A stretch of DNA of 64,000 nt. Origin: JAUJOE01 sp038252945 (GTDB lineage Bacteria; Actinomycetota; Actinomycetes; Propionibacteriales; Nocardioidaceae). The stretch is taken from contig JBBSHN010000001.1 of NCBI GenBank assembly GCA_038252945.1, positions 1 through 64,000 on the forward strand. The letters are read 5' to 3'. The notes below the pieces were generated by a model. The model worked only from the letters and a program-made list of their open reading frames with translations. It did no database searches and had not been told where the DNA came from. Shown piece by piece: positions 43,317 to 51,779 of the stretch (position 1 is the stretch's first letter; each line of letters starts with the position of its first letter). The position numbers and the translations under genes are program-made.

Positions 43317-45133
43317 CGCAGTGCTACCCCCTCGACCATGTCCGCGAGGTCCTCAGCCAGGTCGGCTTCGGCCCCCAACAGCTCGCGGTATGCCGGAACG
43401 GTGGCCAGCAGCTCCTGATGGGTGCCGACGGCGGTCACTGTGCCCGCCTGCAGCAGCGCGACCTTGTCGGCGAGCATGACCGTGGAAGCTCGGTGAGCCA
43501 CCACGATGCCTGTCGCTCGGGCCAGAACGCGGCGCAACGCCTTCTCCACCAACGCTTCGGTGTGTACGTCGAGCGCCGACAGCGTGTCGTCGAGCACGAG
43601 AATGCGCGGCTCGGCAAGCACGGCCCGGGCCAGGGCAAGCCGTTGACGCTGTCCTCCCGACAACGACATCCCCTGCTCCCCGATCCGGGTGTCGAGGCCC
43701 CACGGCAGGTCGAAGACGAACCCGGCCTGTGCCATCTCGACGGCGGCCGCGACGTCGGCGTCGCTCGCGTCCGGTCTACCGAGTGTGATGTTCTCTCGAG
43801 CGCTCATCGAGAACAACGTGGGTTCCTCGAAGGCGGTGGCGACCACCCGCCGCAGGCAGGGAAGCGTCAGCTCGCGGATGTCGACCCCGTCGATAGTGAC
43901 ACGACCGGCCGTCACGTCGTACAACCGGGGAATCAGCGCCGTGAGCGCCGTCTTGCCAGAGCCGGTGGCGCCGACTACCGCCAAGGTCTCACCCGGCAGG
44001 ACCTCCAGATTGACGTCGTGCAGGACCGGTTCAACGGCGTCAGGAAAGGCGAAGCTGACGCCTTCGAGCCGCAGATGGCCCTGCGGGTTGTCCAGAATCC
44101 GGTCGCCGCCGCGCACCGAGGACTCGGTGTCGAAGATGTCCATCACGCGATCGGACGCCGTCATCGCTTCCTGCGCCATCGCGAGGATGTAGCCCAGCGA
44201 CTCGATCGGCCAGATGAGCTGGAGCATCAATGTGATGAACGCCACGAGCGTGCCCAAGGACACGGCTCGGTTGCCGACAGCGAGGGCGCCCAGCAGCAGA
44301 ACAACGACGAGGCTCAGGTTCGGGATGATCTCCAGGAACGTCCAGAAGCGCGCAGACAGCCGCACCTTCTCCAGCGACGTGTCGTACAAGGTGCGGGTGC
44401 GCTCGCCGAACCTGCTCTCCATGTAGGCATGCCGGCCGAACGACCTGATCGCCCGGTAGCCCACGGCGGCCTCCTCGACCGCCGTAGCGACGTCGCCCTG
44501 TTGATCTTGCACCTGCCTGGATACCAGCACGTAGCGGGTCTCGAACCGCTTGCTCAACACGATGATCGGTACGGCGGAAAGCGCGACGACGACCCCGAGC
44601 GGCCAGAACATGTGCAGCAGCAGCGCGGTCACGACAGTGAGCTGAATGATGTTGATCACGAGGAACAGCAGGCCGAACCCCATGAAGCGGCGCAGTGCGC
44701 TGAGGTCGACAGTCACCCGAGACAGCAGCTGGCCGGACTGCCACCGACCGTGGAACTCCATGGCGAGCGACTGGATATGCCGGTAGAGGTCGCCGCGGAC
44801 CGCGGTCTCGAACCCGAGGACGGCGCGTGCTTGCACCCACCGGCGTATCAAGACCAGTGCCGCCTCGACCAGGCCGAGCGCAAGGGCGAGCAGTCCCAGA
44901 CTCAGAATCGATCCGTGCTGATGAGACATGATCGGCCCGTCGATCATCGCCTTGGTCACCAGCGGAATGGCCATGCTCGCGAAGACGCCCAAGATGGCGC
45001 TGACCGCCATGACGGCGAGCGACCATCGGTAGGGGCGAAGATAGGGGCGCAGTCGCCAGAGCGACCGAACTCCTCCGCGCAGCGGCACCGATAACGGCTC
45101 GTCGGCGCGTGCTGGAGTGGGGGTTGAGCTCAC
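43313..45133 (-). CDS. ABC exporter half-transporter, degenerate Walker B subunit
   Basis: This 606-residue partner has Walker A GATGSGKTA and signature LSGGQRQ. Its Walker B ends LVLDDTLSALD, where the catalytic Glu is Asp, so its own ATP site is expected to hydrolyse poorly. This asymmetry is typical of heterodimeric type IV exporters. The start is GTG 45133 after a GGGGG site. It overlaps the partner gene by 4 bp. A 22-bp tandem repeat lies in its upstream region. Confidence 0.92.
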   Translation of the reverse strand: MSSTPTPARADEPLSVPLRGGVRSLWRLRPYLRPYRWSLAVMAVSAILGVFASMAIPLVTKAMIDGPIMSHQHGSILSLGLLALALGLVEAALVLIRRWVQARAVLGFETAVRGDLYRHIQSLAMEFHGRWQSGQLLSRVTVDLSALRRFMGFGLLFLVINIIQLTVVTALLLHMFWPLGVVVALSAVPIIVLSKRFETRYVLVSRQVQDQQGDVATAVEEAAVGYRAIRSFGRHAYMESRFGERTRTLYDTSLEKVRLSARFWTFLEIIPNLSLVVVLLLGALAVGNRAVSLGTLVAFITLMLQLIWPIESLGYILAMAQEAMTASDRVMDIFDTESSVRGGDRILDNPQGHLRLEGVSFAFPDAVEPVLHDVNLEVLPGETLAVVGATGSGKTALTALIPRLYDVTAGRVTIDGVDIRELTLPCLRRVVATAFEEPTLFSMSARENITLGRPDASDADVAAAVEMAQAGFVFDLPWGLDTRIGEQGMSLSGGQRQRLALARAVLAEPRILVLDDTLSALDVHTEALVEKALRRVLARATGIVVAHRASTVMLADKVALLQAGTVTAVGTHQELLATVPAYRELLGAEADLAEDLADMVEGVALR

Positions 45134-45265
45134 GATGGTGATGCCCCCTCAGCACGAAACGACAATCTCCCTGACAGCACCACGCGGTGGCGGCACGCCC
45201 GATCCAGGCTCAGGAGGGAGGGTAAGCGCCAGTCTATCGGCTGGCTCTGACAGCCTCGACCCCGT

Positions 45266-45368
45266 CGAGCCGTCGCTCGTGGCTCGTTCAGCCGTCCCTC
45301 GTGGCTCGTTCAGCCGTCGCTCGTGGCTCGTTCAGCCGTCGCTCGTGGCTCGTTCAGCCGTCCCTCGT
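45266..45368. repeat. 22-bp tandem repeat, four full units plus a partial
   Basis: Each unit is AGCCGTC[G/C]CTCGTGG followed by CTCGTTC. Full units begin at 45266, 45288, 45310 and 45332, and a 15-bp partial begins at 45354. The only variation is one G/C position in the unit. The array fills part of the 270-bp gap between the ABC exporter start and the aminotransferase stop. There are no spacers, so it is not a CRISPR. It may be a variable-number tandem repeat or a cluster of binding sites upstream of the exporter. Confidence 0.92.
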
Positions 45369-45403
45369 GGTGAGACGCGCGCCGCCACCAGGAAGCCTCG
45401 GGA

Positions 45404-46480
45404 CTAGCTCACCTGCTGCAGCCAACGGTCTGCGACGCCCAGGAACAGATCGTTCGCATGCGCCTCACCGATGGAGACACGCACTCCGTCACCCGCGAAA
45501 GGTCGGACGCTGACGCCGGACCCGACTGCCGCCTCAGCGAATGCGCCCGCCGCCTCTCCGAGTGGCAGCCAAACGAAGTTTCCCTGGGCATCTGGGATCC
45601 GCCAGCCCTGAGACTGCAACGCGGTTTGGACTCTGCGCCGCTCGGTGGCGATGGATTCCACCTGCTTCATCAGCTCCTCCTCACAGCCCAGCGCGGCCAA
45701 CGCCGCGGCTTGTGCGACCGAAGAGACGCCGAACGGCAGCGCGCACTTGCGAACTCCCTCGGCCAGTGGAGGAGGCGCCACGGCGTACCCGATGCGCAGT
45801 CCCGCCAAGCCGTACGCCTTGGAAAACGTGCGCAGCACCACGACGTTGTCGCGTTTGCGCGCGACATCGAGGGCATCGATCGCGTCCGGATCGTCGATGA
45901 ACTCGTGATAGGCCTCGTCGATCGCTATGACAACCGAGCCGGGGACTGAGTCGAGGAAGGTCAGCAACTCAGCGCGGTGCACCGCGGGACCGGTCGGGTT
46001 GTTCGGCGTACAGACCAGAACTACCTTGGTGGCCTCGTTCACCGCGGCCGCCATTGCGGGGAGGTTGTGACGTCCGTCGTCGTCGACTGGCACTCGGACA
46101 CTGCGAGCGCCGGTGAGCCCAACAGCGATCGGATACGCCTCGAACGACCGCCATGCGTAAACGACCTCGTCGCCCTCCGCGCAGGCGGCTTGCAGCAGCT
46201 GGTAGAGGATCGCTACCGACCCGGCGCCGCTGGCGAGGCACTCTGGAGCTACACCAAGTCGGTTCGCCAGTGCAGCGTGCAGCTCGCTGACGCCCATGTC
46301 GGGATATCGGTTGACGCTGTTGAGGGCGTCGTGGGCCGCAGCGACGACAGCCTGTGGTGGCGGAAAGGGATTCTCGTTGCTGGAGAGCTTGTACGCCGGC
46401 CCGCGGCCGCCCGTCGGCGGCTTGCCCGCCTGATACGCCGGGATGTCAGCAAGCGCTGCCCGAAGCCGCGGGGAGGTCAT
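45404..46480 (-). CDS. HisC/Pat-type aminotransferase
   Basis: This 358-residue fold-type I aminotransferase starts MTSPRLRAALADIPAY. It has KLSSNENPFPPP, CTPNNPTGP, AIDEAYHEFID and the PLP lysine in LRTFSKAYGLAGLRIGYAVA. These match histidinol-phosphate aminotransferases and the closely related aromatic aminotransferase Pat. It is isolated from histidine genes, which favours the Pat (phenylpyruvate/tyrosine) role. ATG at 46480 is used. It is divergent from an EamA gene, 36 bp away. Confidence 0.88.
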   Translation of the reverse strand: MTSPRLRAALADIPAYQAGKPPTGGRGPAYKLSSNENPFPPPQAVVAAAHDALNSVNRYPDMGVSELHAALANRLGVAPECLASGAGSVAILYQLLQAACAEGDEVVYAWRSFEAYPIAVGLTGARSVRVPVDDDGRHNLPAMAAAVNEATKVVLVCTPNNPTGPAVHRAELLTFLDSVPGSVVIAIDEAYHEFIDDPDAIDALDVARKRDNVVVLRTFSKAYGLAGLRIGYAVAPPPLAEGVRKCALPFGVSSVAQAAALAALGCEEELMKQVESIATERRRVQTALQSQGWRIPDAQGNFVWLPLGEAAGAFAEAAVGSGVSVRPFAGDGVRVSIGEAHANDLFLGVADRWLQQVS

Positions 46481-46516
46481 GGCGAGCACCCTAACGACAA
46501 GTATTGAGCGTGCGTA

Positions 46517-47485
46517 GTGTTGCGTCGCGTGCCCGTCGACCGCCAGCCTCGCGTCGGATTGATGCTGGTGGCGCTTGCCGCGGGATTCTTCGTGATCAAC
46601 GCCGGAGTGTCTCGTGCCATCCAGGCGGCGGGGGTGGATTCCATGACGTTGACCACCGTGCGATGCACAGGTACGGCGCTGGTCCTTGTCATGGTGCTGG
46701 CGCTGCGAGGTGAGCGGCTGCCGTTGCCTTCGAGTCGGCGGGAGTTCGCGGTCGTCATCGGATTCGGAATCACCGGTGTGGCCCTGGTGCAGTGGTTCTA
46801 CTTCGTCGCTATCGACCGGTTACCGATAGGCGTGGCCTTGCTGCTGGAGTTCACCGCGCCGCTGTTGGTGGCGTTGTTCGCGCGTTTCGTCTATCGGGAG
46901 AAGCTGCGCTCAAGGCTGTGGCTGGGCCTTGGGTGCAGCCTCGGCGGCCTGGCACTGGTCGCTCAAGTGTGGGACGGGCTGGTCCTCGACTCGGTAGGGG
47001 TGATCGCTGGCCTCGCCGCCGCGGTGTCACTAGCTGCGTACTTTCTCCTTGGAGAGCACAGCTTGAGCGACAAGGCGCCTCTGCACGTGCTGACAGAGGC
47101 GTTCATCGTTGCCGCGATCTTCTGGAATCTCGTGCGGCCGGTGACAGCGCTTTTTTCGACCGACGTCAGTGCAAGTCGCTCACTGGGCGCGAGCCTTGCC
47201 GGCTGGCATGCACCGCTGTGGCTGCTGCTGGTGTGGATGGTGGTACTGGGAACGGTCGCGCCGTTTCTCGCCGAACTCAGCGCGTTGCAGCACCTGTCGG
47301 CCACCGAAGTGACGCTGTTCGGCATGTTGGAGCCCGTCGGGGCGACAGTCCTCGGGTGGCTGTGGTTCCGCGAAACGCTCACGGTGGTTCAGGTCGGTGG
47401 CATCGTGCTCGTGCTCTTCGGAATAGCGCTTGCTCACACGGCACGGATGTCGACGTCGAAAGGGTCCGCCGTCGTGACCACTTGA
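46517..47485 (+). CDS. EamA/DMT family transporter
   Basis: This 322-residue ten-helix protein has two EamA repeats, with VQWFYFVAIDRLPIGVALLL ending the first and FGMLEPVGATVLGWLWFRE ending the second. It resembles RhtA/YdcZ-like amino-acid exporters more than nucleotide-sugar transporters. The start is GTG 46517. It shares a very short intergenic region with the Pat-like aminotransferase, so it may export an aromatic amino acid, which is inference from position only. Confidence 0.88.
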   Translation: MLRRVPVDRQPRVGLMLVALAAGFFVINAGVSRAIQAAGVDSMTLTTVRCTGTALVLVMVLALRGERLPLPSSRREFAVVIGFGITGVALVQWFYFVAIDRLPIGVALLLEFTAPLLVALFARFVYREKLRSRLWLGLGCSLGGLALVAQVWDGLVLDSVGVIAGLAAAVSLAAYFLLGEHSLSDKAPLHVLTEAFIVAAIFWNLVRPVTALFSTDVSASRSLGASLAGWHAPLWLLLVWMVVLGTVAPFLAELSALQHLSATEVTLFGMLEPVGATVLGWLWFRETLTVVQVGGIVLVLFGIALAHTARMSTSKGSAVVTT

Positions 47486-47499
47486 GTCGGCCGGGCACG

Positions 47500-47756
47500 C
47501 CTCGCCAGCCGGGGAGAAATGCGGCAACCCAGCGATCGCCCGGAGTTCCGATGAGTGCCGGTGCGAAATGGTGAGCGGTCGCGCCCATTGCCTCAGCCGC
47601 CACGGCGGTGAGGTCCGCCCCTCGTGAGCGGGCTTGCAAGCGGTCGACTTCTTGTAGGACTAACACGTCGGCGTCCAGGCTGCGAATGGCGCTTGCAAAC
47701 CGGTCGAGATCCACTGCGTCGGTGCGGATACAGTCGCCGCTACCGAATGCAAGCAA
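47500..47756 (-). pseudogene. Truncated endonuclease/exonuclease/phosphatase-family gene
   Basis: The minus strand encodes DAVDLDRFASAIRSLDADVL, then LQEVDRLQARSRGADLTAVA and GATAHHFAPALIGTPGDRW. This is a clear N-terminal third of an EEP-domain protein, including the metal-binding Glu of LQEVD. The normal first strand (TFNVxxG) is degraded, and after about residue 85 the similarity stops. The catalytic His and Asp of the rest of the domain are missing because the EamA gene occupies the downstream space. It is a gene remnant. Confidence 0.72.
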
Positions 47757-47841
47757 GGAGAACCGAGGATGTGCACGGCAGCTCTCTTTCTGCTGGACCG
47801 GTTAGGCGTAACATCGAGCCTCGTCTCCGAGGACGGCTGAG

Positions 47842-48375
47842 GTGGACGACGGCACCTCCCACCTCCCGCCACCTCGTCGAACCAACTCGCCGTACATAGT
47901 CACCTTTGTGTGCCTCGGCAACATTTGCCGGTCACCGATGGCGGCGGTGGTGCTCACGGGGAAGATGCGGCAGAAGGGGCTCGCAGGACTCATCGAGGTA
48001 CGCAGCTGTGGCACAGGCGACTGGCATGTGGGTGAAGAGATGGACAGCCGGGCGGCAGCCGTACTAACGGCGGCCGGCTACGATCCCAGCCGTCACCGCG
48101 CCGCCCACTTTGACAGATCGTGGCTGGAGGTTTCCGATGTGCTGATGGCGATGGATCGAAGCAACCTTGAGAACATCTGCGCAGTTGCCGGCTCCGAGGA
48201 GTCGAGAAGCCGTGTACTCATGTTCCGCTGCTTCGACTCTAAGGCGGCGGGCGCGGAGGATCTCGACCTCTCTGATCCCTGGTACGGGGGGCCGGCCGAG
48301 TTTCGGGCTGTCCTCGACACCATCGAACGGACGACCGACTCGCTGGCCGGATCGCTGCGGCATCTGCTCACGTAG
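47842..48375 (+). CDS. Low-molecular-weight protein-tyrosine phosphatase
   Basis: This 177-residue protein has the active-site loop VCLGNICRSPMA, with nucleophile Cys24 and Arg30. The general-acid loop is DLSDPWYGGPAEF, with Trp replacing the commoner Tyr beside the catalytic Asp. It resembles actinobacterial PtpA-type enzymes that dephosphorylate tyrosine kinases or secreted targets. A GTG at 47842 is used; the first 17 residues are not conserved. It lies 44 bp upstream of mprA on the same strand. Confidence 0.9.
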   Translation: MDDGTSHLPPPRRTNSPYIVTFVCLGNICRSPMAAVVLTGKMRQKGLAGLIEVRSCGTGDWHVGEEMDSRAAAVLTAAGYDPSRHRAAHFDRSWLEVSDVLMAMDRSNLENICAVAGSEESRSRVLMFRCFDSKAAGAEDLDLSDPWYGGPAEFRAVLDTIERTTDSLAGSLRHLLT

Positions 48376-48419
48376 CGACTCTTAGGCATGTCTCAGTACC
48401 GAGTGGCAGTGTGGCTGGC

Positions 48420-49112
48420 ATGCGAATACTCGTCGTGGACGACGACAGGGCGGTGCGTGACTCGCTGCGCCGCTCGTTGGAGTTCAACGGATACGAGGTC
48501 GCACTGGCGAACGACGGCGTAGAAGCGCTCGCCCGCATCAACGGCCTGGCGCCCGACGCTCTCATCGTGGACGTCATGATGCCGCGACTCGACGGGCTGG
48601 AGACTACAAAGGCGCTCCGAGCAGCCGGCAACGACGTCCCCATCCTCGTGCTGACTGCTCGTGACTCGGTGAACGACCGTGTCGACGGACTCGACGCGGG
48701 AGCCGACGACTACCTCCCCAAACCGTTCGCGCTAGAGGAGTTACTAGCGCGGGTGCGGGCGATGTTACGACGTCGCAGCCTCGGCGCGAGCAGCGGCGAC
48801 GACGAGGATCCGCTCATCTTCGCTGACCTGACCATGAACCCGGTGACACGTGAGGTGTGCCGGGGTGCTCGACCCATCACACTGACCCGCACTGAGTGGG
48901 ACCTGCTGGAGCTCTTCATGCGACGGCCGAAGCGAGTACTTGACCGCGCTTTTATCCTCGAGGAGGTGTGGGGTTACGACTTCCCCACGACGGCCAACTC
49001 TCTTGAGGTGTACGTCGGATACGTCCGACGGAAGACCGAAGCCGAAGGAGAGCCCCGACTTCTGCACACGGTGCGCGGTGTCGGCTACGTATTGCGAGAA
49101 TCTCCGCCGTGA
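48420..49112 (+). CDS. mprA: Response regulator MprA
   Basis: This 230-residue OmpR-type regulator starts MRILVVDDDRAVRDSLRRSL. It has the phospho-Asp in LIVDVMMPRLDGLE, VLTARDSVNDRVDGLDAGAD, YLPKPFALEELLARV and the effector end LLHTVRGVGYVLRESPP. From memory the match to mycobacterial MprA is very close over the whole length. It controls envelope-stress genes. The neighbours mprB and pepD keep the mycobacterial order. GTG at 48411 is an alternative start. Confidence 0.95.
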   Translation: MRILVVDDDRAVRDSLRRSLEFNGYEVALANDGVEALARINGLAPDALIVDVMMPRLDGLETTKALRAAGNDVPILVLTARDSVNDRVDGLDAGADDYLPKPFALEELLARVRAMLRRRSLGASSGDDEDPLIFADLTMNPVTREVCRGARPITLTRTEWDLLELFMRRPKRVLDRAFILEEVWGYDFPTTANSLEVYVGYVRRKTEAEGEPRLLHTVRGVGYVLRESPP

Positions 49113-50518
49113 CCCGAATGTCGATGGCGGCCCGCATCTCGATTCTTGCGGCGATCGCCGTCGGCCTTTCCGTCAGCCTTGCGAGCCTGGCGTCGTACAT
49201 CATTCTGCGAAACCAGATCAACACCACCTTCGACCGGACTCTGTTGGGACGGGCCACCGCTGCAAGTCGTATGCCGGGGATGGGACAATCCAACTTCAGC
49301 AACTTCGTCTCTGACCTGCTGGGAGCTGCGGACGCACAAATTTTCTTTGTCTCCAGCAACGGTGGCGTGACGGGCGGTCACAGAGCGGCACTCGTGACGC
49401 CGGTGACGGAGGCCGAGCAAAGGGTGGCGGCCGGCAGCTTGCCATCGGCAGTGCGCACCATAGCCCGTAAAGGTTACGACGCTCGAGCCGCCACCGTCCC
49501 CGTGGGCCCCGGGATCGCGTTGATGCTGGTGCAGTCCACAGAGCCCATCGAACGCACGCTGCACCAGATGGAGCTGGTGCTGCTTCTGGTCGGCTTCGGT
49601 GGCATCATCGTCGCCGGTATCACCGGCCTCACCGTCGCGCGGTCCGCGCTGCGTCCGGTACGGCGGCTCAGCGCGGCGGCTCAGCACATCGCCCGGACCG
49701 AGGAGCTCAATCCCATCGGGGTCACCGGCGACGACGAGCTTGCCAGCCTGGCCAGGTCGTTCAACGACATGCTGGCAGCCTTGGCGGCGTCTCGGGATCG
49801 GCAGCGCCAGCTGGTGGGCGACGCCGGACATGAGCTCCGCACGCCGCTGACCAGCCTGCGCACCAACCTCGAACTTCTGGCGCAAGCCGACCGAGTCGGA
49901 GGCCTCGCCCCGCAGCAGCGCGACGAGATTTTCACCGACGTCACCGCCCAGGTTGAGGAACTGTCCACCTTGATCGGTGACCTGGTCGAACTGGCGCGAG
50001 ATGAGCCGCTGGAGCGCACGCCGGAGCCGCTGGACCTCTCCGACATCGTCTCCCATGCGGTCAACCGGGTACGACGCCGTGCGCCCGGCGTCGCGTTCGA
50101 CGTCGACATCAATCCGTGGTGGGTCGTCGGCGAAGGGCAGATCCTAGAAAGGGCTGTCACCAATTTGCTCGACAACGCCGCCAAGTGGAGTCCTCGGGGC
50201 GGCACCGTGCAGGTGTGTCTTCACGACGGCAGTCTGTCGGTGAGCGACGAGGGTCCCGGCGTCAATGAGCCCGACCTTCCGATGATCTTCGAGCGCTTCT
50301 ACCGTGCCCCAGATGCCCGTACCATGCCGGGCTCCGGGTTGGGGCTCTCGATCGTGCGGCAAGCCGCTGAGCGGCACGGCGGCACGGCGGGCGTCGCCAA
50401 CCGTAATCCGGCCGGCGCAGTATTCACCCTGCAACTTCCCGGCCATCCGGAGCCGGCACCACCGCCGCGCGACCAGCACGGCGAGGCGACAACGTCATCG
50501 GTCTCCACTCCCGCATGA
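49109..50518 (+). CDS. mprB: Sensor kinase MprB
   Basis: This 469-residue kinase has TM1 at about residues 10-30, an extracytoplasmic domain to about 150, then TM2 and HAMP. HisKA carries DAGHELRTPLTSLRTNLELL, and HATPase_c carries NLLDNAAKWSP, DEGPGVNE and GSGLGLSIVRQAAE. The GTG start overlaps the mprA stop by 4 bp. It senses envelope stress and phosphorylates MprA. In mycobacteria DnaK and PepD influence its activity. Confidence 0.95.
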   Translation: MTRMSMAARISILAAIAVGLSVSLASLASYIILRNQINTTFDRTLLGRATAASRMPGMGQSNFSNFVSDLLGAADAQIFFVSSNGGVTGGHRAALVTPVTEAEQRVAAGSLPSAVRTIARKGYDARAATVPVGPGIALMLVQSTEPIERTLHQMELVLLLVGFGGIIVAGITGLTVARSALRPVRRLSAAAQHIARTEELNPIGVTGDDELASLARSFNDMLAALAASRDRQRQLVGDAGHELRTPLTSLRTNLELLAQADRVGGLAPQQRDEIFTDVTAQVEELSTLIGDLVELARDEPLERTPEPLDLSDIVSHAVNRVRRRAPGVAFDVDINPWWVVGEGQILERAVTNLLDNAAKWSPRGGTVQVCLHDGSLSVSDEGPGVNEPDLPMIFERFYRAPDARTMPGSGLGLSIVRQAAERHGGTAGVANRNPAGAVFTLQLPGHPEPAPPPRDQHGEATTSSVSTPA

Positions 50519-50540
50519 CCACGAGGAACTCAGCGAGTCT

Positions 50541-50561
50541 TGAGACCCGTCTCAGGTCTCA
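50541..50561 (+). promoter_or_regulatory. GTCTCA half-site cluster upstream of pepD
   Basis: The 70-bp gap before pepD contains the perfect inverted repeat TGAGAC-CC-GTCTCA (50541-50554), immediately followed by a second direct copy GGTCTCA (50555-50561). MprA is known to bind loosely conserved direct repeats of about 8 bp near its targets, so this is a plausible MprA operator. Binding is inferred. Confidence 0.55.
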
Positions 50562-50588
50562 TTCAGCGGTCAGAGCAACGCTGGTGAC

Positions 50589-51779
50589 ATGACCGGCGAC
50601 GCGTACCCCAACGGCTACGCCCCTTCGCAGTCTCCCCTTGCCGCGGACCGGCAGCCCAGGGGACGCGTCGTCGGCGCTGCTCTCCTCGTCGGAGCGCTAG
50701 CGGGAGGTGCCACGGGCATCGGAGCCTCGACGCTGATTTCCAATGATTCCGCGGCCACGACGCTCGCCAGCGCCCAGCACCAGCCCCGGCTCACTATGGG
50801 GTCCTCGAGTGCTCCGGTACCCCCGCAGGCCGGCTCCACTGAGGCTGCTGCAGCCGCCGTGCTCCCGTCGGTGGTGAAGATCTACGCCACTTCTCCCATG
50901 GCCAGCGGCTCGGGCTCGGGGATCGTCTTGTCAAGGAACGGTCAGATTCTCACAAACAATCACGTGGTGGAGCTGGCGGCTCATGGCGGAAAACTGACGG
51001 TCAGCTTCAACGACGGTACGGCGGCGGCCGCCGCAATCGTGGGCCGCGACCCGTTGACCGATCTCGCGGTCATTCAGGTGCACACGAACAAGACACTCAA
51101 GCCGGTAACGCTCGGCAACTCCGACTCCTTGCGGGTGGGTGAGCAGGTGGTGGCGGTGGGGTCGCCCTTCGGACTGGAGAGCACGGTCACCTCAGGCATC
51201 GTCAGCGCACTGAATCGGCCGGTCGTGACGCAAGGTCAAGCCGTCACCGACCCTGCGACGGTCTTCCCGGCAATTCAGACCGATGCCGCCATCAATCCCG
51301 GAAACTCCGGTGGGCCGCTTGTCGACTCCTCCGGTCGGGTCGTGGGCATCGACTCCGCGATCATGACCGACACCAGCACCGCGGGAACCCAGAGCGGGTC
51401 CATCGGGCTCGGCTTCGCCATTCCCATCAATCAGGCCGTCCCCATCGTGGACCAGCTGCGACGCGGGCAGACACCAACGCACGCCAAGCTTGGCGTGAGC
51501 GTTCGAGATGCCACTGACAAAGTCGGCCTCCCCGATGGCGCCCTGATCGGCCAAGTGGAGCCGAGCACGGCTGCCGCTCAGGGCGGACTGCACAGGGGCG
51601 ACGTCATCACCCACATCGACCATCACCTGATCTCAAGCGCAGACTCTCTTGTCGCCACCGTTCGGTCCTACCGGCCCGGTGACACCGTCACACTCACGGT
51701 GGTGTCGTCATCCCATGGCAGCACGCCGTCGGGGCCTGGCCACACCGTCAAGGTGACCCTCGGCTCAGACGCCGGCTGA
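50589..51779 (+). CDS. pepD: HtrA-like serine protease PepD
   Basis: This 396-residue protein has a short cytoplasmic N-terminus, one membrane helix (VVGALLVGALAGGATGIGA) and a trypsin-like domain. The catalytic triad is His in ILTNNHVVE, Asp in DPLTDLAVIQ and Ser in NPGNSGGPLVD. A C-terminal PDZ domain (LGVSVRDATDKVGLPDGALI) follows. It degrades or refolds misfolded exported proteins. It follows mprAB as in mycobacteria. Its last 15 bp overlap the convergent PhzE-like gene. Confidence 0.94.
   Translation: MTGDAYPNGYAPSQSPLAADRQPRGRVVGAALLVGALAGGATGIGASTLISNDSAATTLASAQHQPRLTMGSSSAPVPPQAGSTEAAAAAVLPSVVKIYATSPMASGSGSGIVLSRNGQILTNNHVVELAAHGGKLTVSFNDGTAAAAAIVGRDPLTDLAVIQVHTNKTLKPVTLGNSDSLRVGEQVVAVGSPFGLESTVTSGIVSALNRPVVTQGQAVTDPATVFPAIQTDAAINPGNSGGPLVDSSGRVVGIDSAIMTDTSTAGTQSGSIGLGFAIPINQAVPIVDQLRRGQTPTHAKLGVSVRDATDKVGLPDGALIGQVEPSTAAAQGGLHRGDVITHIDHHLISSADSLVATVRSYRPGDTVTLTVVSSSHGSTPSGPGHTVKVTLGSDAG

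Noticed and set aside
43310..45094. A 594-codon open frame on the plus strand
   Set aside because: It is antisense to a clear ABC exporter gene and its composition is that of a GC-rich shadow frame.
45266..45368. CRISPR array
   Set aside because: The 22-bp units abut with no spacers, so this is a tandem repeat.
45404..46480. Histidinol-phosphate aminotransferase HisC of histidine synthesis
   Set aside because: No histidine genes are nearby; the Pat-type role is at least as likely, so no symbol was given.
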